Source of the DNA: Sinohyriopsis cumingii
Lineage: Eukaryota > Mollusca > Bivalvia > Unionida > Unionidae
NCBI GenBank assembly: GCA_028554795.2
Contig: CM068842.1
Span: forward strand, 23,346,590 to 23,410,589
DNA length: 64,000 bases
Reading direction: 5' to 3'
Shown: positions 1 to 14,000 of the stretch, in pieces
How positions within the stretch are numbered: position 1 is the stretch's first letter
How the letters are laid out: each line of letters opens with the position of its first letter
The notes under the pieces: generated by a model
The model's input: the letters and a program-made list of their open reading frames with translations, nothing else
Databases searched by the model: none
Told to the model about the DNA's origin: nothing
Position numbers and translations under genes: made by a program

Positions 1-224
1 TTTACTACTAAGTAAAATCGTTAAAGTGACATTTCAATGAACCTTGCTATTTTGTTTAATCTTCATGAAGTATGAACATGGTTGTTTGTTGATCAAATTA
101 CTAACAGACCAATATTGAATTAATTTATCTTTTCTCTATATCCCTTATCCTTAAAAAGCATGAGTTTTAGCTTTGTTTTAATCCTTTCCTGGACCTTTAT
201 TTTTTAACAAAGAAAGGTCACATT

Positions 225-620
225 TTCCAAGTCTGACATCCTGTCAACTCTAATAACCTTCTCATTAACACAGCAGACAGTTCAAGAGTGTGTGTGTGTA
301 TGTGATTTGAATTTTTAACGTAGCTTTCACAATTTTTCAGCCGTATCGCTTCGATGTCTGCAGCGTGGCAGTTTATAGTGATGTCTAGCACAGGGGCATC
401 ATGCCGCAAACATGTAGCATGATGTCCCATCCAGTCACATTATCCTGACACCAGGCCGACCAGTCCCAACACTAACCTCTTAATGCTGAGCACCTAGCGA
501 GGTAGCTATTAGTACTTTTTTTTAAATAAGTCTTTGGTAAGACTCAACCTGGCTTCAAACCCATGACCTCCCACATCTGAGGCGGATACTCTAACCTCGA
601 GACCACCGGAGCATTAGAAT
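225..620 (-). repeat. SINE family 2 (tRNA-headed), copy 1
   Basis: Minus-strand copy. The tRNA-like head with a B-box-like stretch lies near 555-610 (degraded). The body contains the words shared with 25.2 kb and 51.6 kb (catgatgtcccatccagtca, then tgacaccaggccgaccagtc). A short (GT) run sits at the body end. Confidence 0.7.
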
Positions 621-2990
621 CCAGTTTGAAATGTTTTTCTTGGCAGCAAAAATATTTAATAGGCACTGATTATCAAAAACGTTTTAGAAGATGTTCTTGA
701 AAAGCTGGGATAAACAAAACATGAAAAACCAAGTACAAGTCAGGGGTCTAATTATAAATCTTTCATTGCATGGCGCAAGTGCACAGTAGCATCACCAGAT
801 GTCAAAAACGTTATCATAGAATTGAAAATAATAATGACATATACAAGAAAGTACATAGTTCTTATTAGTATTCTTTATTTCCCTGACTGATATAATAGTT
901 TCATGTCAAAGCTCATTCAAGTCTTTCAGCTGAAACATCGTCTTTCTTTTCTTCAATACCCCATATCTAGTTACTGTCATATCAGTTTTTAAGGGATGGA
1001 AAGTCATAGGGGTTTTCCTGGGCCTGTTTTAGGGATAAAATTTGGCCCTACTCTGAAGTGGAACTTGAAAATGTGTATTACTATACTGACTCGGGCGAGA
1101 TAAATTACTATTATGCATGTAGAATCAAAGTAACCAAGGTTACTAATTCAGACTCCATGCTGAACTCTAATATTTGGACATAATGGCTTCCCATTCTAGT
1201 CAGAATATGGAAGAACTGGTGAAATCTGGAAGAAGTAAAGAAACTTCAAAATTATAATGTTAAAAAAGTCATTTTAATCTTTTTTTTGCATATTTTCAAG
1301 TCAGATGTTTAAAGTACAGATGAAATACAATTAAAACATTATATTATTAAAACTCTTCTTATTTTGATTTGACACCACAGTTGCAAAACATCAAATAACA
1401 ACCTTGAAAATAGGTTAAAGTATAAAATCAACATATTTTCCACAGCAGAAGTCCATTTTTCATATAGTTTAAGAATTAAATATATGTGATCAAATAATTT
1501 TATTAGTACTGGACTTGGATACATCCACTATGGCACATGTCAGACTGGGCTACACAAAATGATCGGGCTATACAAATGATTGGGCTATGCAAATTTAAGT
1601 TTTACTCATTCTTTAAATGATCATGCCCAATTTTTCCACAAGAAATCTATACATGGCAATTTAATTCATGACATTCAGGTCAAGCAATGGTCAAAAGATA
1701 ATGGCTAAGCTAATGGATAATTAGAGGAAAGCTGAAATAAAAGCATGTATCAACAATAATGCACACAGGATCAAATGCATCACAGGCTGAAATGTTAGGG
1801 TATTGGGACAGCAATGGTAGGAAGCCCATGGGAAGAGCACTCCATGCAAAGCTATCAATGGGTTTTTTAACTGTGCAATGCTTGATTGACTCAATGAAGG
1901 ACAAATTACAAATGATAATGATTTTAAAATGATATGTAAAATTAAATAAAGATTTTAAAGTATGTAAACATTATATGGTGATGTCATGCCTTATTATAGC
2001 TGCACAATACAACAATTGTGCAAGCTGAACAGAATTTTCCATGCCATGTAACCAAGAACTTTTCCTTTTTAACAAAAACAGTTGAATATTCAAGCAGCTT
2101 GGTTTATATTGTTGTACTTCCGGATCTTAAAATTAGCAAGTAAATGTTTCTGACATGTTACAAATCCAAAATTTTGCAAGATCAGTGGAATTTTTCTTAT
2201 TGAAATTGTGGAAATTAACTTAAACTGTGAACATCTGTCAATACAATATATTTAGTTCCCAATCTTTCTTGAATGTTTCAAGTTTGCTCCTATCTACCTC
2301 TACCTTGGTAAAACAGTGACAATAATAAAAGCAAACTGTTGCCTATATTATCAAAATATTCAACTGTAATATTTTCAAATTATTTCATGTCACTACTGTG
2401 GGACACTAAGCACATTCGACAAAGGCCGACTTGCTGTTAAATTGAACAGGTGAATGCATACTAAATGTTTTAATTGTGTAATCAAATTAAAGATTATTCC
2501 AAAAAACATCAAAAAAGTGTGATTGCACAGTAATTGTCCAACATGAAAAGATGAATCATATGGTAAAGGGTTAATTATTTCTTCATGGTTACATAATTCA
2601 TCTTGATCATTTATGTGTCAATATGTGAACAAATTATTAGCATACAAGTCTAGCAACTTCTATACTGACACATCTGAAATCATCATTTATAGGAATTTAT
2701 TCATCTATTATTCAATTCTTTGTTATTTTAAAAAAATCAGCAATTTTGAGTAATAGGTTATTCCTCGTCTTGACTTGCACAAAAAATGAACAGCATCCTA
2801 AGCTTTGAACACCATTTTCTGTATGTATACAATCTGCACCTTAATATAGGGCTTGAAACTAATATTACACTGAACAATCAAGATTAATATTTATATCACT
2901 GATAAACATTCAATGCATTGTGTGGTGAAAATTGATATGCATGTATTATGCAGGTCACTATTTATGTAGTAACTTTTTATGGCATTTTGG
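621..2990. other. No gene seen
   Basis: AT-rich sequence downstream of NAA25. There are no convincing exons on either strand. Open frames are short and unlike any family I know. A tiny threefold imperfect repeat (gggctayrcaaatgat-like) sits at 1545-1590. Confidence 0.5.
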
Positions 2991-3245
2991 CTGTATCCCC
3001 AGTTGGCCAAGTGGTCTAAGGCACTCATCTTTACAAACCACTTACAACCTACCTCTATCAATGATTCAAATCTCAGCTCAGTCAACATGGATATGTAAGA
3101 AAACATGCCAGTGGCTTCCTGTGGGTGGGTGGTTCCTTATGGGATTTTCCCAGGTTCTTCTAACCCAAATATACTCACCACCATGTATAGCCAATCATAT
3201 ATTGAACGATGGCATTAAACCACAAAGCCAAAACAAACAATCCAT
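2990..3245 (+). repeat. Old tRNA-derived SINE family 1 copy
   Basis: Degraded plus-strand copy of the SINE seen intact at 45.6 kb. An A-box-like ttggccaagtggtctaagg and the tail words ggtggttcctt, tatagccaatc and atggcattaaaccac are still readable. Many substitutions make it older than the four copies with clear target repeats. Confidence 0.7.
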
Positions 3246-3774
3246 CTCAGCATAACAGTGGCCAAATGGTTTGTCTACAAGTTTAAAAAACAATGAAGTT
3301 CTTGCAAGGTGCTCAACCACCACTGAAACAGTCGATATGAATATCAACTCTGAACAATGAGTTTTGTTTGCGAAATACAGGCATCATTCTTCTTGAATTC
3401 TGCAGGATCAGTTAATCAAGATAGGATCATTAAAAATGTTGATCATGTGGGTTAGCAAAACAAAACCAACCTAATTTCAAGCCATGCCTTAAAATATACT
3501 CTCAGGTATAACACCAGCTAAGCTGCAAACTGCACAGACTTTGACCTAACATTACATAATCTGGCAGAACATCTCAATTTGCATGCAATTTTTTCTATTT
3601 CTTCAAGTGAACAGCACAGATCCTGATCTACTGGCACACAATATGATCAGAGATCGGGCATTCATCAAGGTAATTCTGGTAAATGCCTTAACTATAGAAT
3701 ATTGTCACAAACTTCCAATCTAGGTTATTAATCAGTTATACAGCATATACGGACACATTTCCATCTGACTTGGA

Positions 3775-4040
3775 GTTGTTAGACCATAAGACTCAAATTC
3801 AGGGAGGTCATGGGTTCAATACCCACCAATGCCAGCTGTCTCAGCATGTCCTTTTGGAAAGGCACTTAGTATCCATTTCCTTAGCATGATATAACCAATA
3901 ATGTGTTGAAAGGTCCATTAAAAACATCAAAGTCCATCCGAGTCTTATTTTCTATTAGCCAAAGGAGCCACAGTGGTTCATTGGTTAGCATGCTTCATGA
4001 CCGAGAGGGTTCAATTTCAAATCCATCAGATGAGGCCAGG
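3775..4040 (+). repeat. Decayed tRNA-like SINE fragments
   Basis: Two adjacent tRNA-like pieces. One has a B-box-like gggttcaatacccacc near 3812 and a downstream body ending near 3945. The second (3960-4040) starts agccacagtggttcattggt and has a degraded gggttcaa. Neither folds convincingly as a functional tRNA by eye. Confidence 0.45.
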
Positions 4041-4214
4041 TAATCTAATGTAATGAATCAACACTTTATACATTGCCATGTAATAAAACGCTAAATCTGA
4101 TCATTAATAAAAATGGTGTAATGATTAATCAAAATATTCAAAATACTTGTCATAAAAAGTAAATTAACAAGCATCAGATTGCAATTTTCAATAATTGATT
4201 ATAATAAAATTGAC

Positions 4215-4913
4215 TTTCTTCTTCAGAATATTTGGTTTTATTAATAAAAATTCAACATTTTGACTGCATCACAACCAAATATGTTTATTACATAAAAGAT
4301 ACACCATGTAAGATATATACTTTCATTGGTCATCAATCACCAGTACCAGGCATCTAGAGTTTCTGTAAAATAACCTGAACCCTAAAGATGCAGGGTGCAA
4401 ACATTTCCATGACCATGGCTAACATAAAGCTGAAAGTTGCAGAAACTAAATATTTTTCATGCACACCATACCATGAGGGATTCAAACTATTTTAATTGTT
4501 TTGCAATAACATCTTTTTTTCTTGGTTACAAAAAGGGTGAGTGGGCAGAGGGTGAGTAGGTTTTCGTATAATAAAAAAAATTTATATTGCATACGAATCA
4601 TCAGTTTATGTTGGTCTTCAGATTCATGGACTGTAGAAATCTCAAAACATCTCCTAAACTGGTATACCCCAAAACAGGGATGGTCCCTCCATATACAATC
4701 TGTATATAAATCTTGTGGATTATCACCGGACTAAACTCGGTCTAAACATACAACAAGATGTTTAACAACAAGCCTGATCACAATTCTTCCATGTTCCAAA
4801 ATCATTATTGGGGTCTATTTCATTGTACATGTTCTGTAGAACAAGACACATCTGGTGTCAGAAGCCATAATAACAAATCTCATCTAATCCTGATTCAAAG
4901 TCCACACATGCTT
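4215..4913 (-). other. NAA25: Probable NAA25 3' UTR and poly(A) signals
   Basis: AT-rich sequence downstream of the TGA. Two AATAAA hexamers occur on the minus strand, at 4284-4289 and 4237-4242, about 630-680 nt after the stop. Transcript end is inferred from these only. Confidence 0.45.
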
Positions 4914-5039
4914 TCATAATAATTTAAGAGAGGCGAGATATTGCATCTTTTTGTGCAAAAGTTCTGTCACTTCAATGGAGGATTGCTGGTAACTTTGTTC
5001 CACCTTCTTCCAGATTTCATTTTCAAATTCCACATCCTC
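4914..5039 (-). CDS. NAA25: NAA25 last coding exon
   Basis: 126 nt including the TGA at 4914-4916: EDVEFENEIWKKVEQSYQQS, SIEVTELLHKKMQYLASLKL and L. It corresponds to the human C-terminus FSKTVQGKVQSSYLHSLLEMGELLKKRLETTKKLKI, a terminal helix. Acceptor is GTCTTGCAG. Confidence 0.92.
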   Translation of the reverse strand, partial: EDVEFENEIWKKVEQSYQQSSIEVTELLHKKMQYLASLKLL

Positions 5040-8000
5040 CTGCAAGACAAAAAATGTTGATTGTAAGTGAGGAATTTGCCAAGTTTTCTGTCACTTTTAC
5101 CAATGAATTCATGATTCATGTCTGTTACTTACCTTCCAACCTTTGAAACTGCAAAACTGGCATGCAAACCAGAAGTGCATGTGTTTTGGTGGATGGAAAA
5201 GACAGGGATACAAACAATGAAGCCACTGAAATTGATTTTTATTACTTTAAATGCTGAATACAATTTTTTCATTGCTCTCCAATGCTTTCCCATAGTTACT
5301 CCAGCATAGCAAATGGCAATATCCATCCTACAAACCTTGCATCGAGCTTAACTCGCTCATAATTGAAAACTGTCTATGACATCTATAAACATACTAGCTT
5401 AGAAGTCCCTGTGTTTCTGCTTACCTTTTGCCTTTGCACTTTATTATCTTCTGATGAGGCATCTTATCTGAACTTTTTTTAAAAGGTGTACGACTTTTAA
5501 GTTTTATCCACATGTGATGTAACTATCAAAACATAAAGCAAATACGAATGACAATTCTTGTTTGCAGATCCATGTACAAGATGAATGGAAGTACATGTGT
5601 AAAATAAATAGAAATCCATGTGCAAGATGAATGGAAATTCATGTAAAAGATAAATGGAAATCCATGTACAAGATGAATGGAAGTCCATGTGTAAAATAAA
5701 TAGAAATCCATGTACAAGATCAATGGAAAAGTGTAAGATAAATGGAAATTCATGTACAAGATAAATGGAAATACATGTGCAAGATAAATGGAAATCCATG
5801 TACCAGATAAATGGAAATCCATGTAAGAGATAAATGGAAATCCATGAACCAGATAAATGGAAATCCATGTAAGAGATAAATGGAAATCCATGAACCAGAT
5901 AAATGGAAATCCATGTCTAAGATAAATGGAAATACATGTGCAAGATAACTGCAGTCATGTGATTTCTTATAAGTCAGTGTTATAATGAAAGAATGAAGTG
6001 TTTGTAGTAAGATTTCAATAGGAAATATGATGTCAAAGAAAATAAACACTGTCTGGCAGGAGATTCACTGTTATTAATTTATGTTTGAAACAGTCAATAA
6101 AATAAACACTATCTGGCAGGAGATTCACTGTTATTAATTTATGTTTGAAACAGTCAATAAAATAAACACTGTCTGACAGGAGATTCACTGTTATTAATTT
6201 ATGTTTGAAACAGTCAATAAAATAAACACTGGCAGGAGATTCACTGTTATTAATTTATGTTTGAAACAGTCAATAAAGCTCAAAATCAGAATTTAGAATG
6301 ATGGATGAAAGATCAAGATGATTCCAACGGAACTGGAAAGGTTGGCAGGTATGATATGACAGCAGAAGTGAACCAGTAACTAAACTGCCACTCACTCAAA
6401 TATCTGGTATCTGCTAACATGAACACTGCAAAAAGAATCTGGGCCTAAAGCACAGAATTTTAGTCATTCTACAGTAGAATCGGACAACAGCCACAATATT
6501 TTAAAACTGGTAGCTAGGGGAATTCATATAACAAGTGAGGCAATCTTTAAGAAATAATGGACCAGAAGAGTAGATGAATCTGTTATATGATAACTGTTCC
6601 ACTCACCCAGATGCCAAATGCCCTTTAAGTCACAAAGTAAAACTTAAAAACTGTATATCAGCCCCCACTCCCACCCACCCCCAATCTCCCAGACACGGCC
6701 TCTTGATCAAAGGACTTAACATTTAAGATGAAAATACAAAACTTCTGAAATCTGTGCTGAACAGTGAAAATTCATTAACACATATACTGAAGTTGAACTA
6801 GAAGGAGGTGAGGTATCCTCGCAAAAAGCAGACATTTTCACTCCAAATAGCATACAGATATGTTGGGAAATGGAACTGAACGAATGATGTTGACTGAGGC
6901 TAAAGCTGTGTACTGAGAGAACATCTGAAATCACTAAACAATGTTTAGCAATGGATTGATGAGGACTGTCTAACTGTTCAATGTGAAAATGATACTAAAA
7001 CTGTCTCATTTTTCTAAAGCAACAAAAAAATAAATAAAGGAGAGATCCCAGTCTACAGCAAGCCCTTTCTGGTGGCATATTAAGACTGGACAAAGAACTA
7101 ATGTGCCTAGAAAGCCAGGGCAGTCAGCCATACAAATTTTTAGGTATCAACATAAAATCACAAAATACTTGAAGGAATACACATCATGCATGTGAACAAT
7201 GCTTGTTCTGTTTGGTTCAGTACTTTCTGCAAACAAAAGTGCCTTTTTTTGGATATCACTGACTTTCAAATGTATTGCACATAATTTGTTATTTCTAATA
7301 TTGTGTTTTAGAATCACACAAGTGTGTTGTACATTGTGTGACATCACTCTGTTGCTGTTCAGCAGATGCTCTGAATTAAAGACAAGATATTTACACGACA
7401 TAAATTACAACATTACTTGTTGCACTCCTTTACAGATGAAGGTTCCTTTAACAGCAAAAATGTGTCTAGAAGTGGTAAATACGAGATCTGATGGGGCCCC
7501 AAGTGGCCGAGTGGTCTAAAGCGCTCACCATTACAGATCACTACCATCTCACCTCTGTCTGTGTGAGTTCGAGTCTCAGGCTTGGCTAACGTGGGTACAT
7601 GAGAAAGCCTGCCAGTAGCTTCTCGTGGGTTGGTGGTTCTTCCCGGGTTCTTCCTCCACCAATTATACTGGCCGCCAAGAATAGCCTATCTTGTGCTGAA
7701 AAATGGCGTTAAACCCTACAACAACAACAACGAGATCTGAACTCTTTAACAGCAAAATATGTATAGAAGTGGTAAATACCAGATCTGAACTCTTTAACAG
7801 CAAAATGTGTCTAAAAATGGTAAATATGAGATCTGAACTCGTTAACAGTAAAATGTGTATAGAAGCGATAAATATGAGATCTGAACTCTTTAACAGTAAA
7901 GTGTGTCTAGAAGTGGAAAATACAAGATCTGAACTCTTTAACAACAAAATGTGTCTAAAAGTGGTAAATATGAGATCTGACCTCTTTAACAGTAAAATGT

Positions 8001-11000
8001 GTCTAGAAGTGGTAAATATGAGATCTGAACTCTTTAACAGTAAAATGTGTATAGAAGTGGTAAATACCAGATCTGAACTCTTTAACAGCAAAATGTGTCT
8101 AAAAGTGGTAAATATGAGATCTGAACTCTTTAACAGTAAAATGTGTCTAGAAGCAGTAAATATGAGATCTGAACTTTTTAACAGTAAAATGTGTATAGAA
8201 GTGGTAAATATGAGATCTGAACTCTTTAACAGCAAAATGTGTCTAAAAGTGGTAAATATGAGATCTGAACTCTTTAACAGTAAAATGTGTCTAGAAGCAG
8301 TAAATATGAGATCTGAACTTTTTAACAGTAAAATGTGTATAGAAGTGGTAAATATGAGATCTGAACTCTTTAACAGTAAAATGTGTATAGAAGTGGTAAA
8401 TATGAGATCTGAACTCTTTAACAGCAAAATGTGTCTAAAAGTGGTAAATATGAGATCTGAACTCTTTAATAGTAAAATGTGTCTAGAAGTGGTAAATATG
8501 AGATCTGAACTCTTTAACAGTAAAATGTGTATAGAAGTGGTAAACATGAGATCTGAACTCTTTAACCAACTAATTACCTTCAACATGTTGAGATAGACTG
8601 GGTCAAGTGTGACAAAAATTTAATGATATTTTTTCCTTACAAGTGACTGATGTTTTCATAAATTTTAATTCATTTAAAACTTGATGGCAATAGAACTGTT
8701 GATGGCAAGGATGGTTATTAAATAACACTAGTCACAAGATCTATCAAATGAATGACAATATGGATCAAAAGAAAACATGAGTAGTATTACCATATTTCCT
8801 CTGTTGACGGTTACCGTTTAAGAGCAGTTTTTTGCCCAAAATACTATTTTCTTGCCTTGTAATACTCCAGCATAGTTTCAAAATAATTTTATTTACGTAT
8901 GTTTTTTCAGACACAAAATATAACTCTGTAATTACAAGAAAAGATAGATAAACATGGCTTTTACAAAGTTGGGAAAAAGCTTGCTTGTAATTATCACTGA
9001 TAATTCACAATCATAATCCAAATTAAAATAAGTTAGAAGAACCGCATTTCAGTATTTATTATCTCACTGACACTAATATAACAAATAAATTACTAAACTG
9101 TGGATACAAAAAAATCGTAAACATGAAGCATCAGAAGGTTCACACTTTATTAAAAGTGATAAGCTGTAAAGTGCATGTCTTCATCTTGTACAGTTTGTTT
9201 AATACCACCAGTGTGGATCAACCTGCATCTTGTTATCAATATAGCCTTTGATTTCAGTGAACAATACATTTTATAAACAAAAAGCGAACAAAGATTTCTT
9301 TTTTCATTTTATATATTAGGAACTATTAAGTATTAAAATATAATTTAGTTTAATATTAGTTTTACAAACGTTTTGGCACCAGACCACATCAGTAAATGAC
9401 TGGGTGCATGTTTTAGTCTTCTACACAAAGGATGTGTTAAACAAACTTTTCCAGCCGACTTTTATTACAACAGTTTCCTCCTTTAATAAAAGGTGGAGCA
9501 TTCATCTTCCACTTTTACAACTAAGATTTTCTATTTACAGGTGAGTGACATGTTTTTAAAAAATAAAAATGCTCTTTGTCATATCAGCATCCATGACATA
9601 ATCTTCAGTTAAACGTGCTTCTCCCAATTTTCAAGTTTTTAGTCAAATGTAATATGTTAAGATATTTCTTGACAGAAACATCAACTTTAATTGTGCCATC
9701 TGACGACATGCAGAAAATACTGTATTTTCTTTTAAAAAACATTACTGGACAAAATTACAGCACAAATAGCACATAAACTAGGATTATTACTACATGTTTG
9801 ACTGGCATTTTGTTCACCACTAGCCCCATACATGCCTTTGTATTATAATCTTTAATTCTTGCTATACTGTGGTTTGGTGCATAATGCAGTTGGGATTTAA
9901 TGACCCGAGTATTCTTTGTGCTTAACACAAGGGTTCTGAAAAATGTGGTGTCTCATCTTTTTGAAGTTTTTTTTTATGAATGATGGACTTGCAAAAAGAA
10001 CTGTTAACATGAAGCTAACACTACTGATGGAAAACATCATGCTCACAGAAAAAAATACAAGACAAAATATGTTGTTTTTACCTGTTTGTTTGACAAAGAG
10101 TCTGTCAATTTCAGAGAACTGAGATCAATGGAAAGAAACATTGGGTCAAGTTTCTTCACAGCTTCATGGAGGTCTTGAGTTGCTTTTTCCAGTCCTGTCA
10201 GCATCTGGTTGTAATGTTCGAAGGTAGGAGGCTGAAGTAAATAAAAAGGAAGTAAATTCAGTCTCATTTGCAATGATGCAGTGTGGTTTAAGCAGCATAC
10301 AACCAAAGAATCCTGTGTGCTCGACCTTTCATTGTTTGAGCATGAATTTCTAGTGGCATTTCATAGCTTTTGTTAAAGACAGCCAACTCATGGTGGCTCA
10401 ATGATTAAAGCTTTGGAAGTGGGACATCTATTGGTTAAAGCACTGGAAGTGGGACATCTATTGGTTAACACACTGGAAGTGGGACATCTATTGGTTAAAG
10501 TATCTGAAGCAGTCCTTCTATTGGTTAAAGCACTTGAAGTGGGTCATCTATTCGTTAATGCATTGGAAATGGGACATCTATTGGTTAACACACTGGAAGT
10601 GGGACATCTATTTGTTAATGCATTGGAAGTGGGATATTTATTGGTTAAAGCAGTTAGAGGTAGGTTATCTATTTGTTAAAGCACTGAAGTGAGTCATCTA
10701 TTTGTTAAATCGTTGGAAAGTGGGCCATGCATTCATTAAAGCAATGAATGTGGGCCATCTTTTATTAAAGCATTGGAAGTGGGCCATCTATTTGTTATAT
10801 CACTGGAAGTGGGCCACCAAAACGTACAAACTAAAAAGCAAAATTCAGTCATATTTTCATCCATATACCAATGATTAATCATTCTTACTAACAATGTGAT
10901 AGAAGTCCCTGATAAAGTAAGACTTTCTTGCCAGTGCCATGACAAACTAATACAACTGCATGTCATTCTAAATGGAATATGGGAAGAATAAATTTTTTTT

Positions 11001-14000
11001 TAAATCACTGACAAAGTGTACCATTTTAGCAAGCTTTATGAAATATTGCAGCCTTAATAATATCCCATTTTGCAATTCCATTTCTGAGAAACATGTATGA
11101 TTTTCAATTCCATTTCTGAGAAACATGCATGATCTTTTTAAAAACTGGTTAAAGTAACATTTGAAAAATTTCAAAGTGTCACTCACTCACTGTAAGTTAG
11201 CCATAAAGTGGATACTTACCACTGTAGTCAATCAATAATCTTGTCTAGATCATGAGACGAAGCACATGACAAAGATAACAGAATCAATAAGCATACAACT
11301 TAATCAAAGCAAGCTACAGTAAGTTTCTTTTAAAGAGGGTATTAAAACTAATTTTAATAATGCAATGCTTACCTAGTTTTGCATTGCTTTCCTTTTCTGT
11401 AATTCTAGTCATAAGCCAAGCTAATTACCCCTTCCTACAATTTGTATTCGAGGGTCAGAATTGAAAAGAACATGACCTTAGTCTGACTCCTTAGTCAAAA
11501 CCCACATGCAAAGCACCATCCTCTTTTGACTTGAACTTGAGAGTATAGGACATCTAGCCAGATTAAGGAATGCAAGGATCATTACAACATCTAGGTCCAC
11601 ACTACATACCTGAACAGTTTTCCTACCTTGCTCAATCTGCAAAAACGCCATGAACTAAAATGCTAATGTCAGACTCCCTATGATCACAGTCTAACATGGG
11701 GTTGCTGTAACCCATGGATACCAATTATTCACTTTATCGGATATACACAGCTTGGCCTGGTGGGAAGATGAGCTCAGCAACTTTGGAGGTCAGTAGGCAA
11801 ACAGTTCCTTCTTGTTCTCTGAATCGTCCAAATTTCCTGCATCTAGGTCTGGCCCAACACCAATCTGAACATGTTTCTCTCCATTTTCCCAGGTAGACTC
11901 CTTCAAAGTGTCTGGAATGTGTGCATCCTACACAAATCCCAGCTTTGTGGTACCCTTTAGCTACTTCTCTGAGCAAGAGATCAACACCCTGTTTGAATAT
12001 TCATTGAATGTGTACAGGCAATACATGTTGGTAACACCAGCCAGGAATTTGCAGATGAAGGTGTCTCTGGTTGCCCACAGTACTCGTGATATTTCAGATA
12101 TACAACTTGCCAAAATGTATCACATTGTCATGAAGAACTGAAATCTTCTGCCCATGCAGATGCATAATAGAGGAGTAGACCACCCCTTCTGCTGTCTGGT
12201 GAGCTCTTCCCACAGAAAACTTCTTTGTAAACCTCTGGACCAGCATCAAGTGTGGAAACAATAGAAGGTCTGGATGAGATGCAGTTGGATGAGTATCCCA
12301 TGGGGCCTTCCTATGTCCCCACTTGCCCACCCCTTGCAGTATAAGTAGCTCTTAAAGATAAATATTCATGCACACAAAGATCTATAATCCAAAAAGAGTA
12401 AATAATTGCCCTAGCACTGGAACAATGAAGAGGGTTATAATTTAATGCCACAGAGGGCCCTTCTAGACAGAAGAGAACCTTCTTGTCCTCAGTACCAGAA
12501 GGCTTAAGACAACAAGTTGTGGGGTAGGGGTTGGAGAAGGGAGGAGTGGTAAATTTCATTCACTGCTTTATGAAATGCTCAAATTTCCTCCACTTCCAAC
12601 ACTTGGCAAAATAAGTAGGAAGAAGCCAGGGACAACAGTGGAGGAGGGTGGTACTGTCACCACTGGTTTCTCCCATAACTCACTATAGTCTACCATTGTG
12701 GAGAGGCCATAGACAGCTATTCCTCACAGGATCTCACTTTTGAGAGGGAATGTCGAAAAAAGTTTGTCCACATCCTGAAGTAACTCATGGGTGTGATGGG
12801 ACCAACTTAACTACAGGAGCTCCAAGGCTTGTGAGATCACTAATCCTGTCCAAATTGCCTGGATGGTGAATGGTGGCTCCCCTCCTTTTTGTTGGCCCTG
12901 GCTGGAGGAGATGGAGCTGGTCCACAGCCTGTCATGTCTGTCCTACCTTGAAGCAAAGAAAGGGACATTTAGAGCACAATGGGATGAAAGAAGACTATCC
13001 TCACCAGAAAGGATTGGGGGTGGGGTGGGGTTTCCACAGAGGAACAGAGGATTGGGGTGGGGGGTATCATCCCAATCCTCTGTTACTAGACTGATAATCA
13101 AAACCCAGTGACTGGTGTTTGAAGTCTGGTGATTGGTGGTGAATGACCAGTGACCAGACACTGGTCAAAGAAAAGTCCAGCAACAACAATCTAGACATAC
13201 AAATCCCACATAAAATGATCTAAATGACTCCTCTCTCAGGAAGGCGAGATTCACTGATCTCAGCTACTGTGACACTGATCGTAAGAGGGCCAAGGATTGT
13301 ACCCCCACTGGCACCAACAGCAATTATCAATATAATGAATTTTTTAGGCAAAGTTCAAATTAAAGATAATATTCTGTTTTCTTGGAAATGGGTCATGTAG
13401 CTGCTATAAACAGAAAATTGGGACAGTACGCATAGCTCTAAGAAGTACAAATTAGCTCTTATACAGCAGTCTTTCTTTTAAGAATATTATCAATTTTTAT
13501 GATGAGTGGAATTAACAGATGACAATACAAGCAAACATAAGACATAATGCGGTGAAAAAAATCATAATGATTATGCCGAAAGCATAATGTTTGGTATGTA
13601 TGGGGCCGTAGTCTTTACCAACACTGAAGGTGATCCAGACACCTCCTGGGAATGGAAGAGGTGATCCATTTAAGACAAGGATGAGATGCCCTTCTTCCCC
13701 TTGTATATGTGGAAGCTTTTTATGAAGTCCCATTATTGGTCAAACCAAACTTGACAAACTGGAAAATTGTCTAAGCATGCATACGATGTGCTTGCTAAGC
13801 AGGTGGAGTGAGTATCCCATGGGGCCTAACTATGCCCCAATTATACTAAAATGTACTCAAGATACAACACTGAATAGTGCAGGTTCAATTCCCACCATCA
13901 GCTCAGTCCAGATTAGCTACAGTGGTGTGGCATTAGGCAAACTGCTTTATTCAACTTTGCTCAGGGCAATATAACCTTCAAAATGTTGCTGTGCCATAAA

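Noticed and set aside
5497-6049. Three minus-strand frames of 99-123 codons
   Set aside because: Translations of the 23-bp minisatellite in its three phases.
7663-8596. Two overlapping open frames of about 300 codons
   Set aside because: Produced by the 48-bp tandem unit; no non-repeat coding sequence, splice context or codon pattern.
11373-11440. Minus-strand donor-like GTAAGC near 11,372 as the missing NAA25 exon
   Set aside because: In-frame reading ends in a stop and does not resemble the family; the real exon is at 14,320-14,424.
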